Source: Selaginella tamariscina (Eukaryota; Streptophyta; Lycopodiopsida; Selaginellales; Selaginellaceae). From it: DNA of 64,000 nt. The stretch is from assembly GCA_003024785.1 (NCBI GenBank), contig PUQB01000081.1, forward strand, positions 496,188-560,187, given 5' to 3'. The notes under the pieces are model-generated. The model was not told the DNA's origin. It was given only the letters and a program-made list of their open reading frames with translations, and did no database searches. The position numbers and the translations under genes are program-made. This document shows, one piece after another, positions 22,234 to 35,210 of the stretch. Each line of letters opens with the position of its first letter. Position 1 is the stretch's first letter.

Positions 22234-22979
22234 CTGCATTTCATCACTAATCAGTAATGTTAACTTAAAATTTAAAATTCAGTTTATATTATGATTGTAA
22301 ATGCATATATGATCAGTAAAAGTTACATAAACACACACAATATATGGAGTGTTAATAAATGTATATATGTATACATGAATACTATATGCAGCGTCGTATA
22401 CTTCGCCGTATAATAATACTAATAATAATAATACCTCAGGCTACTAGCAAGCAATGGACATTACAATATCCTTGGTACTATTTAACTAGAAATGCAGAAG
22501 GTAAATAATTTAAATATATAAAATAAATTCATATATTTACCTAAATTTAAACTTTCAAGTATTCAAGTAAACGTGTGAGGAGGCTGAAAAAAATAACATA
22601 TACTTTACAAGTGGGTCAGTCTCCAAATGATCATTCTAAAATTCATAGAATAAAGATGCTAAAAGGTTTTGCCAAGGGAAAAAATTATAGGAGTTATGAA
22701 AAAAAAAAACCTATGGATGTGGTGCAGATAAACATGATTCAATAATAATAATGGAGAATTTATACAGGTAATGAGATTAGCTCATTACATGGATGTGGAA
22801 AATATAATTCTCAACAAATTCAAGAGCATGGTATAGAATTATAGATATCTTGGAGCATCAAACTTTTTAATAATTGAAGATCATAGTACCTAAATCAATT
22901 CAATTAGTGCAAAGAGTTTCAGCTAGTAATTAGAGATATATGTATAGATCATGAATAATCCTTTTTATTTCATATTAGG

Positions 22980-23930
22980 ATGAGAGTACAAACATGGAGA
23001 TGGAACAACATCTAGGTAAAGTAACATGTGACTTTATTAGGTTGGTGTAGTAGTTGGGGAACAAATGTTCATAGCATTATTAGTAAATATAAATTTAGAT
23101 TTGAAGAAGATGGTAACTTTTGCATCAGATGGTGCTAGTAGTACGGTGGGTTGTAAAACAAGAGTATTACAAAGATTAAAAAGATTTTCCTTAAGAATTC
23201 TAGGTGTGCACTATGTTGCTCATAGGGAAGCACTTGCAGTAAGAGATGGTTTCAGTACTCATCCATAACTATTTCAAGTTCTAGACAGACTTGTTAGGAA
23301 AATAAAATCATAACTAGGCAAGAGTGCAATACAAATGTAAGTTTGAAGGAACTATATATATTTTAAACCAGCTTAGTTACATGAAGTACATTGGTTATCA
23401 CGTGGCCATATGATGCTATGACTTGTGCAAAGGATGCCAGTGTTGCTAGAACAATGGAAGCTTATAGACAACATAAGATATATGAATTGACCACCTATGA
23501 AGTAAGTTACATTTATTATTAATTTATCTTATTTTATTTTTGTTATTCAGGTACAACTATTCATACATTTGCTAACACATGTTTTAACAGAGTTGAACAA
23601 GTTAAATTAATTACTTCAAAGTAATTTAACAAATTGCTCTATGATTGGCAATTATCTAAAGAACGTGATTGATAAATTGAAAGCAAGGTACCTCTCACGT
23701 GATTTTGGTACAGGCTCTCCATATTTTTTAGCTTTTTATAAAGTTGGTGAAAATGATATTTTGACTTATGAATTCAGTAGTGAAAAGATTATTCATATGT
23801 TAATTTATGCTTCATTAGACTCTAGAGTTGCATCTTTTGATTTAAATCACAACACTAATTTAAATTGTAAGTATTTATATTCAAGATTTACTTCTCAATT
23901 TTTAATATTATGTTTCTTTTCTATATAGGC
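22980..23930 (+). mobile_element. hAT-like DNA transposon remnant, copy 1
   Basis: The translation at 23065-23268 (KKMVTFASDGASSTVGCKT, RVLQRLKRF, GVHYVAHREALAVRD) matches the SDGA-x-x-x-x-G ... H-x-x-AHR-x-ALA block of hAT/DUF4371-type transposases, and LHEVHWLSRG near 23380 matches the L-x-x-x-RWLS block. A further piece at 23641-23928 (KNVIDKLKARYLSRDFGTGSP, FLAFYKVG) looks like the following region. The frame is broken many times and the C-terminal dimerisation region is not recognised. Inactive. Confidence 0.6.
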
Positions 23931-24749
23931 GGTGAATTACAAAATTATGTTTTGAAAGTATAATTTTATATTGAAGTAACTATTACAGCCTTGAATGAAC
24001 ATTTTACAGACATAATCTTTTTTAATGTTATGAAATTATTTTATTTAAATGTTTACCTTAAGAACGACTGACAATTACTAAGACTTGGCTTGAAAGGCTC
24101 ATTAATCAAATCAATATTAATAGCAACATGGTCAACATTTAAGGTTGTTTCAATGAGCTTAAAGATTTTGCTGGTATTTTATTTTGTTCATAATGCATGA
24201 AAATTGGAGTTTCTGCTCATATAACCAACATTGGTGGAAAATGTTTCCAAGTAAGTTTATATATTTATTTTTTTACTTAAATTAACTTTTTTTGCTAGAT
24301 ATAATGAGACTTTGACAAATATGCATGGTGGTGCATGCAAATACTACAGCATACGAACGTAGATTTTTCTTACAAAACGACACTAAATTTGAGATAAAAT
24401 CATTGTTACACATAAAATTTTAGATGTTCTTATTGTTATAATTCTAACTTGGTGGGTTGACTCCATAGATAAATTGTAATATATATGGGCAAAGACTTAA
24501 GCATTACTGGGTCATCATGACCAATGGCCCTTTCATAAATATCAATTGGCTTTTTGTTTAATTGGTTTGAGGGGAAAGGGAGAAAGGTAACATTTGGTAT
24601 TTAAGTAGTCTTGGGTTTGATTTTTATCGAGGAATGAACTTTGAGTAAAGCTCATAAACACTAATTGACCCTTAGTCATGATGATTCAATTATGATTGTT
24701 GAGTCTTTTGTCCACAATTTTTACCTCGGTAGTCAATCCACCAAGTTAG

Positions 24750-25060
24750 AACTATGACACTTATGATGACACTTATGATGTTTAAGCTAAATAGTCCCAA
24801 AACTATGACACTTATCATGTTTAAACTAAATAATCCCAAAACTATGACACTTATCATGTTTAAGCTAAATAGTCCATTAAACTAAATAGTCTCCATCTTG
24901 AGCTAGTGGACTGGACTCAAATATTTAATAAGTGGACACTTATGATGTTTAACTTAAATAGTCCCATCTTAAGCACTAGACTAAAATATTTAATAAGTGA
25001 ACACTTATGATGCTTAAGCTAAATAGTCCCCATCTTGAGCTAGTGGACTTGACTAAAATA
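24750..25060. repeat. Minisatellite, ACACTTATGATGTTTAAGCTAAATAGTCCC, unit 1
   Basis: Tandem units of about 37-75 bases built on ACTATGACACTTATCATGTT, TAAGCTAAATAGTCCC, AAAA, plus a longer form with CATCTTGAGCTAGTGGACT and AATATTTAATAAGTGGA. It occurs three times in the window, with a different number of ACACTTATGATG words: two here, three in units 2 and 3. Confidence 0.75.
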
Positions 25061-25565
25061 TTCGATAAGTGGATGGAGATGAAAGATCTATGCTTAAAAA
25101 TGTTATTATTACTTGAATAATAAATCTGTCATTTTTGTTTTGTTCTGTACATATCAAATGAAAATTGTTCATACACAAAGAACCTGTCGTATGAAAGGTA
25201 AAAAAAAGAACTGCCTATCAAACAAAAAGTTTAATGCTCTTTTTAAATTTATGCCTTGGTGACCATTGGATTCTTTCAAGATATCACGCCTTGGTGACAT
25301 TGGATTCTTTCAAGATATCACGTACAGGTGCATCGTCGTCTGAACAGTTCTTACTTAAGAAAGGAAAGTGTATGATACTGTACATGTGTAAACTTCAATT
25401 AGATTCAATGACAAGTCATGTTACATACACATATATACAGATGGTGCGTGAGCGTGTGTGCATCTACAAATAAGCCACACAAAAATGCCTGGCTAGACTT
25501 TGTACCCAGACTTTGACTCCTAGAGATTAATATATACTCATGTCACTGCAGGAACACACAGAAAT

Positions 25566-27254
25566 ATGTGGTTCATCATACTACTCTTGTTGTACAGCAT
25601 TTGTACGGCTGTGTCCATTCCTTCTCAACAGGATCTCTTAGCTTTACTCTCATTCAAGGAGAAGCTCCTAGGGAACCCTTTACCGAGTTGGAGTTTAAAC
25701 AACAGTTTAACAGCATGGGAAGGTGTTCGGCTCAGCACCGAACAATATATAGAGTTAAACCTCTCATCTCGAGATTTGAGGGGGGATTATCTCCAGTCTG
25801 GTGCAGCCTTCTCTCGATGAAGCGTATCATCTCTCCAACAACAATCTAAGTGGTGAGTTTCCGTGGTGCACGGACCCAGCAACAGCAGCATTGAGGTACT
25901 CGACTTGTCCGGAAACCACTTGGGAGGTGAACTCCCCAAAAACATGAGGAGTGCAACTCTTAAGGAGCTCAACTTGGGATTGAACACTTCACAGGCAACT
26001 TAACTCTGGCTTTCGGAGCAATGCCAGCTCTCCATATGCTTGACATCGGCTGGAGCTCCCTCCGGGTCCTATTCCCATCAATATATGCGACAAACTTCCC
26101 CGTCTAGTCTCGTTTTCTCTCTCTTCCAACTCGATAAGTGGTAGTATTCCGGAGTCCCTCTCAAACTGCAGTTTCTCAACCGGTCTACCTTAACAACAAC
26201 ATAATTTCTGGATCCATCCCTCAAAGTCTGCCTAGGAACTTGCTTGAAGACATCTCACACAACTTGTTATCAGGTTGGATCCCGCAACCATCTCAAACTG
26301 CACTTTCTTGAAGCGACTCGATGCAGGATTCAATAATCTCACAGGTACACTTCCGAGCACTTTCGGTAACCTCTCAAATCTTATGTATCTCGCCTTGCAT
26401 TACAACAACATGTATGGTGAAGTTCTTCCCAATGCCATGCTGAGCAACAACATGGAAATCTCTCGCTTGGCTAGCAACAGTTTTACTGGTCCCATTCCAG
26501 AGTCTTTACGCTCCTGCACTTCTCTTAAAGTGTTAACCCTGGCAGAATGGTTTCCAAGGTGAAATTCCTCACTGGGTAGGCAACTTTAGCGAGCTGTTCA
26601 AATTAAATTCAGATAATGACTTAACGGGGAAATACCAGTACAGCTCGGAAACCTGAGGTCTCTCCAGACAGAGCTTCGAGTCAGAAAGCTTGACTGCTGC
26701 AACATTACATTTACACTGCGGGCGGCAGAGCAACGGGCTGAACCAGTTTGCGACTTCTATTGATCTCTCTAACAACAGACTGACTGGCAGCATCCCCAGT
26801 GAGCTCGGAAGTTGCAAGGCCTGCAATGGTTACTCATGTCCAACAATCTCCTGTCCGGTGAGATACCACTTTCGCTGAGCAATATACATTCCTTGGAACG
26901 TCTCAACTTGTCCAACAACAAACTTACTGGGCACATTCCTGGGAGCTGGGTGACTTAAACTTCCTGTCGGAGTTTGATGTATCTTACAACTTACTCACAG
27001 GTGTCATTCCATATGACCATCAACTCGCTACCTTCGGAGCTTCTTCTTACCAAGGAAACCCAGCTCTGTGTGGGCGTCCACTGAATACGACCTGTGTCAC
27101 ATCTTCTGTGGCCCAACGAAAGCAACGGGGAAATACAGGACTGCATATATCTCTTGTTATTGGTGGCATAGTTGGGTTTGTACTTGGACTTTATGTTACC
27201 TTCGTTTCGTTGCCTGCTTGCTTCCCTAGAACACTCGTGTTCCAAAGAAAATAA
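25566..27254 (+). CDS. LRR receptor-like protein, copy 2 (frame interrupted)
   Basis: Same architecture as copy 1, with leader [19 protein letters not shown], a Ser inserted before QQDLL, and the longer C-terminus shared with copies 3 and 4 ([19 protein letters not shown]). The mid-protein LRR (26430-26560) has the copy 1 version ([21 protein letters not shown]). Frame-breaking small indels are numerous (near 25785, 25830, 25880, 25985, 26065, 26180, 26250, 26285, 26630, 26945), mostly losses of one base of a doubled letter. This points to consensus error or decay. Confidence 0.7.
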
Positions 27255-27455
27255 GTCAGTCCGGACCTGTATTATTTTTACGAAAGTGAAGTAGGAAAAG
27301 GCATGCATATAATATAAGCCGTCTGTATGGCGTACATAATACACAAACAATATAAAGCAAGGTCTAATAACACGCGTTCACGCATAAACTTTCGTGTCTT
27401 CTCTTTCTCATGTACAAGTTCTCCCGTTCTCTGCATCTCAGGCAACACACACACA

Positions 27456-27495
<40 letters not shown>

Positions 27496-28292
27496 CATGT
27501 CTACAAAAGCATTTTCATAATATGCATCAAAAACAAACTTATGCCTACACACGTCTCTTCAACACCCTGCATTCTACTTGTATTCTAGTTGGGAACGCTT
27601 CACACGTATCAAATATGGGATACATCCATACACACACATATACAGAGAGAGACACGTCTGTGTGTATGTATCATACACGTAATATATACCTTGAATCTTT
27701 CAGTCAACAACAACTCCAACGAGCGCTTCAAACCTGTTTAGGGCACAAGTGGTAAATTCTAAGTATAAATTAACGATCAATTTATTAAGAATATATATTT
27801 TATAATATATATATCTCACACCGAAATAATTAAATCTATTATTCTGAAATATGTATAACCTATATATATTATTAAGTTGCGTTTTATACAAAACATCTAG
27901 AATATGTCACCGTGTATATGCATGTGTGCACATATTTTGCTTAACATGTTTTATATTTTGGTTAACATGTTTTATTATTGAGTGTTTAACACAATGGCGT
28001 GTGCGTGTGCGTGTGTGTGAGAGAGAGAGTTATATTAAGTGAAGTTCATTTAGCATGCAGAAACTAGCTCAAAGTTAAATAAAACAACTAAAATTGCAAC
28101 GCGTGTATCTACATAATCCTGTAACCACTCTTTATATTGTCATAACCCTGCAATATCTTAGTTAGGTCTTTAGGTATGCTACCCACGCACACATAGCTGA
28201 ATGGTTAATTAACACAGGTTTGTTTTAACTTAATTAATCCATATTATTCATAATTAAGTACGAGTTAGTTATACATCATCACCTAGGGCTCC
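27255..28292. other. Intergenic region LRR 2 to protease 2
   Basis: Same layout as in unit 1. The (AC)n(GT)n tract is longest here (27444-27492). The presumed protease promoter has an extra 40 bases around 28137-28176 (TGTCATAACCCTGCAATATC...) and a changed CTGAATGGTTAATTAACAC at 28197. No gene seen. Confidence 0.6.
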
Positions 28293-30007
28293 ATGAACGC
28301 TCTCAACATATGCATTCTTGTGCACTGTTTGATACTTAGATTATCAAGGGCATGCCATGACCACCACATCTGTCTACGTACACACACAATCGATACACGC
28401 AGAGTTTCTAACTTGTCTACTTCCGAAATGCAGCCAATACTCCCTCAAGATACTACACATTATACACATAACTGCATGTATAGCAAGTTAAGTAAGCAGT
28501 TAATTATCAAACTTACCGGCAGGCACCATAGTGCAGCTGCTGTTCAAGACCTAAAGAAGCTCGGTTGTACCGTGATTGGTTACCTTCCAAGTTATAGTGG
28601 AGCGTTATGGTTCCAGAGGATGTACAAGTGGACAGTCTCAAGCACCTAGAAGGTGTTTCATGGATTGGCAAGTACAGGCCACAGTACAAAATCTCCCCAG
28701 AATGGGACCTGTTAATAACCAAGGTAATCTAAAATATTAATTTTTTCTTATTATTGTTAGTAATTTTTATTTATTATTAATTAGAATGCTAAGATCAATA
28801 TAAATTATATTATTTTGATGTAAACTACAAATTCTTTATTGTAATAAGTCTGGTGAACAATTTTGTCTGCAGTAAACAGTAAAATTCTTTGTTATTATTT
28901 AATAATTATTTATTGAAATGCTAAACATTTTAAATCTAATTTTCAGGGAGAATATGAGCAACAGCAGAAACTGTTTGTTTTCGATGATATGAAGTGTGTA
29001 ATAGGAACTGTTTTAACAGCTGCAAAGTAAGCCAGTGTGTATGTGTGCTCACACACACACACACACGCTTATGTGGAGTTTTCTATGCATAGAGCGTTCG
29101 TGCTATCACCCATTGTGATATATTGCAAGAGTTAATAGAGAGTTGGCAAGAAGGACTAGCAAATGCACACATTATTAATGTAAACATGAGCAAGCTTGGG
29201 GACCATGCAGTGAAGATAGCGATACCAATTCGCTATATTAAACAGGCTGTTGTGTGGCTTTCGGAACAGGAGTGGGTGACGTGGCTCTCTCCCGCGTTCA
29301 GGGCTCAAGTGGGGAACATGTTCTCATCGTCTATACAGCAGAGTGGTGCGTATGTACCTCTGGAGAAAGGAGCTCCTTTTGCGCCTGCTCGACCTCTCTG
29401 GGCCATCGGTATCATGGGGCAGTCACAAATTATTGGTGTTGGCGATAGTGGGGTTGACTTGCTAAGGTACGTTACACACACGCACACGCACACGCACGCT
29501 CTATGCTAACGTTGCTAAGCAGTTGTTACTTTCGAGACGAGCAAGTATCAACTCCGGGTCCAGAACACAGGAAGGTGGTGTCGTTAGAGTGATGTGGGGT
29601 GGGGATCAACTGGATACTTACGGGCATGGAACACATGTTGCGGGTTCGATTCTCGGGCACTGCAATCGTTCTCTCAGTGACTACAGTATAGAGTCGAGTA
29701 AATACAATGGGATGGCTCCCCACGCAAGACTTGCTTTTACAGATGTTGGTGTTGGTAAAAACACCTATGTTACTCCTCCCGTGGACCTTGGAGACTACTA
29801 TTGGTATGCCCCGTGCGTGCGTGCGTGTGTGTGTGTGCGCATGCGTGCGTGTCTTTCACTTGTTTATTTTCAGATGGATAAACACAGGCACGCGTATAGT
29901 ATGGGTGCAAGGATTCATAGCGATTCGTGGACTAACAGGAGACACTTCCTACAACATCATGTCATCCAGTGTGGATGCTTTTACTACAAACAATCCTGTA
30001 AGGAGAC

Positions 30008-30045
<38 letters not shown>

Positions 30046-30390
30046 GCACACACATCTAACTTTCTATCAGCTATTTCTGCCTATCTTTTCCGCTGGAAAT
30101 GCTGGCTCAATCCACTCAACGGAAGGTTAGTACTTTTACACGCACGCACACGCATACACACACACACACACACGAACGAATATATTATGTTTCTGCAGGA
30201 ACAATCAGCTCACCAGCTATGTCGAAGAACAGTTTAACTGTAGGAGCTACTTTGGGTGAACAGTTTGATAACATGGCAAGTTTCATCATGGGGTCCGACT
30301 TCGGATGGAAGGCTTAAACCCGATATTGTAGCACCAGGTATGATACATATATACAAGTAGTATATTGTGTTTTATACATGTGAGTGGTAA

Positions 30391-30430
<40 letters not shown>

Positions 30431-33400
30431 CACACACACACACACACACAAGATTTATTTGTAGTACATGAAAGCAGGTGACAGGATCATCTCAGCAAAG
30501 AGCAACGTGGACTCTCAAGAACCGACCTGTAAAACCTTAGGTTGATTATAAGTCGCATATCTCGTTTATCTACAGATACTTAGATTGTTACTACGCAGTT
30601 CTATCTGGGACTTCAATGTCAGCACCAATCACAGCCGGTGGAGCAGCACTTGTCCGGCAATACTTCGTGGACGGCTTCTACCCAACTGGATCCAAGGTGT
30701 GTGTGTGTGTGTGTGTGTGTTACATGTCCTTATTGCATATTAGGTACTTGCACATTCTCGTGAACCGTCTGGGGCTCTGCTAAAAGCCGTTCTTATCAAT
30801 GGAGCAATGCGCTTACGAGGCCTAAATGGTATATATAAATAATGTACTCTATCTCACGCGCGCACACACGTACACACACACACTTACAGGTGTTGGAGTT
30901 GGCATAGATCCTCCTCCATCCTACAATCAGGGGTACGGGCGCATAGACTTAGTGAATACACTATACCTTCCTGCTCACAACACACTCAAGCTCTACGTTG
31001 ATGAAGGTTTGCCTGTGAAGACACATTTCGGTCACAAGTACTGCTTTTCTTGTGCATCCGGCTCTGGTGACTTAAAGTTCACACTCGTCTGGTATATATA
31101 TACATGTATACATATATTTATATTATTATGTTGATGGTTTATGCAGGTATGATCCACCAGCTTCACCGGCTGCTAGTGTTATTTTGGTAAACGACTTGGA
31201 TTTAAAAGTGATTGATCCAGATTCTAACAAAACTGTATGGAAATGGTGGTCTTTCTCCAGACAGAATGAACAATGTCGAACAGGTTAGAAACTGCAGTTA
31301 ATCCTTTGAGAGAGAGAGAGAGAGCTGATCGAAGTTCTTACAGATACTGTCCAGGTTTCAGTTCCTTATCCACTTTCAGGGATGTATACTGCAGAGGTTT
31401 ACGGTTATCATGTGCCTGAGCTAGGTGCAAATGCATTGGGACAACCATTTGCTTTTGTAGCTCGGGGGCCTCTCTCTCAAACACCATGTCTGGGTACGAC
31501 ATCGCATAAACTGTTCATTTGTATACATATTACACACACACACACTTTGCTACAGTGGTGGACGTAACGGAGGCACCGCTACATGTGAGTAACAATAATG
31601 AGGTGCACATTGTGATGAAAGGCACTTATGGTGAGAATGTTGCGTGGTATTGTAAGTTGAATGGGACATCTAATTGTCACGATTGGAAGCTTTGTAACGA
31701 GGGAAGAAGGATAGTGTTGTGTATGTTGCTCGACACTTGGACGATGGATACTATACTTTCTCTGTTCAAACAAGAGAGAGCAGGTATATATACACCTAGT
31801 ATCTTTACCCTTACCCTTAGGGTTTTAAATAGTTACATTATATTGCAGCTACATGAACACAGCATATTCAGCAGTTTCTACAATCAACTTCACAATTGAC
31901 ACGGAGCCTCCACATACCATTCTCCTCTCTTCATCAACCTCTACAACTTCCATCTTTGAGTTCAAGTCCAATTCAACAGACCTCGACCATTTTGAATGCA
32001 GACTCACGCATAACACTCTTTGGGAGCCCTGCACCTCCCCTGCATTTTATGAGGCAGACACAGACGGGAGCTATACATTACATGTACGAGCGGTGGACAA
32101 TGCAGGTAACTACGATGCTCATCCGATCTCTATCAGCTGGATTGTACACAGAGAATTCCCAAGGGCCAAATTGGTGACTGCACTTTCAAAAGATATAACC
32201 AACAGCAGTAACTGCAGTTTCTTCTTCGAGCTGGACATCCTCGGTCTGCCAGGAAAGGGACAACCGACGTGGAGCTGCCGACTAGATTCCGGTGACCGAA
32301 TACATGCGGTTTTCAACTGGAGGGCTTGCTCCTCGCCGTACCATATTACCAGCTTGGTTGACGGATGGTATGCGTTCAGCGTGAGGGCAGTAGAAGAAGA
32401 AGGATGGGGTGGACTTAGCAGCATTCCAGATACACAGTTCTTTACTATAGATACGATTCCTCCTCAAGTGGCTTTCTTTGCTGTGCCTCCTCACTCGGTT
32501 TCGCTTGTGACTTATGCTTTTGACACTTCTGAGGAGGCTCTCACTACATGTTCGTTGCATAAGGTGTATGAGAACATAAGATGGAGAACTGTACAAGTCC
32601 GGTGACTTACAGGAACTTGGAGGATGGCATATACTTGTTCAATGTACAGGCGCATGATATGGCTGGAAATACTGGAAATATCACGCACCGGCTGCTTGTG
32701 GACACGCTAGCTCCGTCCCTAGTGAACTTCAGCATCGTACAATCTGATATTGAGTTTGTTGTAACTGAGTTTGCTTTTGAAGATGCATCATCTGGAGTTT
32801 CAACTTGTTTCTGCAGTATTGCCCGTGGTAAACACACACACGCACACACAGAGTTATGAATGCATGTGTTTCGTGTGGTATGCAGGCACTCGTGCTCCGA
32901 TTTGGTTACCATGTTCAAGCCCATGGAGAAGCTGAAAAGCTGCAGCTTTCTCCCAATGTAGAGTATGTATTCGCAGTGAAAGCTGAAGACGGAGTCTCTA
33001 ATGCAGCATTCGTGCAACGCAAGTTCAAGCTGGATGCTCCAAACACAAGCTGGAGTTACCAAGGTTCTTGCCCGGATACTTACACTTGGGAAAGAAACTT
33101 CACGTTTGCATTTAAATCTCAACAGTCTGTGGTGTGTAATGTGGACGAGAAAAACGTGCATATGTGCACGAGCCCATACATTGTTGAAGGTTTAGCAGAT
33201 GGCAAGCATAGTTTTAAAGTGAGGCTTGCTTCTTCAAATAACGCTTGGAGTGGCTGCTCTTGGTTTGTAGGTAAGTACAGAAGTCTTCGTTTGTGTGTGT
33301 GTGTGTGTGTGTTTTCCATGATAAACACTACGCCTAAACCCCCAGATTAACGTATGTTTATGCAGACACACATCCACCAACCAGTTTTATCCGTGTAAGT

Positions 33401-33511
33401 GACCAGAACACTTTAAGTCCAAGTTTTGAGCTTGATGGGAATGATGGTGTCGGAATCCAGAAGCTCGAGTGTATGCTGCAAGCAATGGAATCCCAGGTAT
33501 GCACTTTAGAA

Positions 33512-33557
<46 letters not shown>

Positions 33558-34169
33558 GCTCTTCTGATGTTTACTTATTGAAGGAAACGAACAAGTTTGT
33601 GCATTCGTGGAAAGACTGTGGAAGGCTTGTAACATATAATATACTTCCTAGCTCACTCTACTTGTTTCATGCACGAGCTATTGATTTTGCTGGAAATATA
33701 GAGCCAAACCCGCCACACACCTTCTTCCTTGTCAATTACAGGCTTGTTTATCTCAACAGTTTCTTCCCTGTCCATGGGTTTCCCACATCACACGCTAATT
33801 ATCATGTTTGTCACACTCCAGGTGTGTGTGTGTGTGTGTGTTGTGTCATTGTTTACATGCATATATACAAAGATACATACATATGCAGGTCTTTGCATGT
33901 TACTAGTACAAGAGAATGGAACCGTGGCTGCAACTCATGATGGGGGTCTCATAGCAGTATTTCCGGCTTCTAGTTTACCACACGAGTATGTTGGCTTAAT
34001 CACATCTGGTTATACACAAACAATGCTTAGTGAGAGTGCTTTAGACGAAGGTTTTCAAGGAATCTTGTGTTTGCCACTCTCCAATATCTCACGTTTGATC
34101 ATTTCCACTACAAGAGCTGTCCTTCTCATGCTTAGATATCACAGGTGTGTGTGCGTGCGTGTTGTGATG

Positions 34170-34214
<45 letters not shown>

Positions 34215-34617
34215 ATATATATATTGGTCTAGAGACAAGCCAAGGGGAAAGGAAATACCACTTATAATTTCAAGGGATGCGAGTTCTCAGCTAGTCACAG
34301 GAGAGAGAAGAATTGTATATACCAGAGAGTCAGGGATTTCCTTAACAACAACTTGGGAGTTTGTCAGTGACGACGAGTACTTTGATGAAGGTGGTCAGTT
34401 TGCAACCGCAAATGTCACAAAAGCTGGATCTTACATGGTTATAGGTATATTCTTATATACTCATATATTATGTATAATGTAATTGCATTTGTTAACTTAA
34501 TGTTTGCATTTAACAGAGGTTTATGGTGAGGCACCGATGCTGGTGAATGGGCTTGCACCATCGACCATGGCAAACTTCTGGTTGGTTATGGTGGTACTCT
34601 TGTTTGAAGCCTTGTAG
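28293..34617 (+). CDS. Secreted GPI-anchored S8 subtilase, copy 2 (frame interrupted)
   Basis: Same exon order as copy 1. Copy-specific points: exon 1 reads AGTTATAGTGGAGCG for AGTTATAGCTGGAGCG, shifting the frame near 28598. Exon 3 begins with eight additional bases (TGCTATCA after GCGTTCG at 29100); with one more C, as in the inverted scrap at 11891, this would be an in-frame three-residue addition. The FSSWGP motif lacks three bases (30283) and exon 14 lacks one (31709). Exons 15-21 are largely open; the long exon 15 (from 31851) is open to about 32583, where one G is missing. The tail is intact to the stop at 34615. Confidence 0.75.
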
Positions 34618-34634
34618 TATTCGTTGTTTTCAGG

Positions 34635-34841
34635 CGTATAGAAACATCTCTCTCTCACACACACATACACACACACACACATTGAAAGTATATTTTAAAT
34701 ATAAAATTTTCCCGCTGTATAATATTCAAATGTTTGTATGTGTATAGAACATCTCTCTCTCTCTCACACACACATGCACACACGCACATTGAAAGTAAGT
34801 TTTCGCACTGTATATTCAAATGTTTTGTCATGTGTATAGAA

Positions 34842-34903
<62 letters not shown>

Positions 34904-35165
34904 AAATATATTTTAAATATAAAATTTTCCCGCTGTATAATATTCAAATGTTTATCTCTCAGGCTTGTATGTGTATAGAAACATCTCTCTCTCTCTCACA
35001 CACACACACACGCACTGAAAGTATATTTTAAATATAAAGTTTTCGCGCTGTATATTCAAATGTTTTGGCATGTGTATAGAAACATCTCTCTCTCTCTAAC
35101 ACACACACACGCACACGCACACGCACGCACGCACTGTAGGTATATTTTAAATATAAATTCTCGCG
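34635..35165. repeat. VNTR of (TC)n(AC)n modules, unit 2
   Basis: Five modules as in unit 1, with a shorter (TC)n in module 3 and longer (AC)n. It lies between the protease stop (34617) and the FNR fragment stop (35211). Confidence 0.85.
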
Positions 35166-35210
35166 CTGTATATTCATCGTCAAATCGTACATGCTTTTTG
35201 TGTTATTACG

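Larger units (their letters stand above)
10814..25262 (+). repeat. Tandem array unit 1 (long, rearranged first unit)
   Basis: First of four units. It begins with CCATTGGATTCTTTCAAG, the sequence found at 25263, 38715 and 52078. It contains an additional internally deleted LRR copy (10814-11650), an inverted protease scrap (11891-11958), a second LRR start region (from about 11960), the protease gene, the last two FNR exons, and the hAT/minisatellite segment. The DNA upstream of 10814 is unrelated to the segment that precedes the LRR gene in units 2-4, so this is the left edge of the array. Confidence 0.85.
22438..25262. repeat. Unit 1 spacer segment with hAT remnant and minisatellite
   Basis: Segment X, joined on its left to the FNR intron and on its right to the LRR upstream region of the next unit. 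It starts CAGGCTACTAGCAAGC, which could be a hAT-type terminal sequence, but no matching inverted end was found. Contents: a hAT-like remnant (22980-23930), AT-rich DNA, and a minisatellite (24750-25060). The same segment is at 35878-38714 and 49243-52077. Confidence 0.7.

Noticed and set aside
22438-25262. Segment X as a complete hAT element with inverted ends.
   Set aside because: No matching inverted terminal sequence or eight-base target duplication could be found by eye at the right border.
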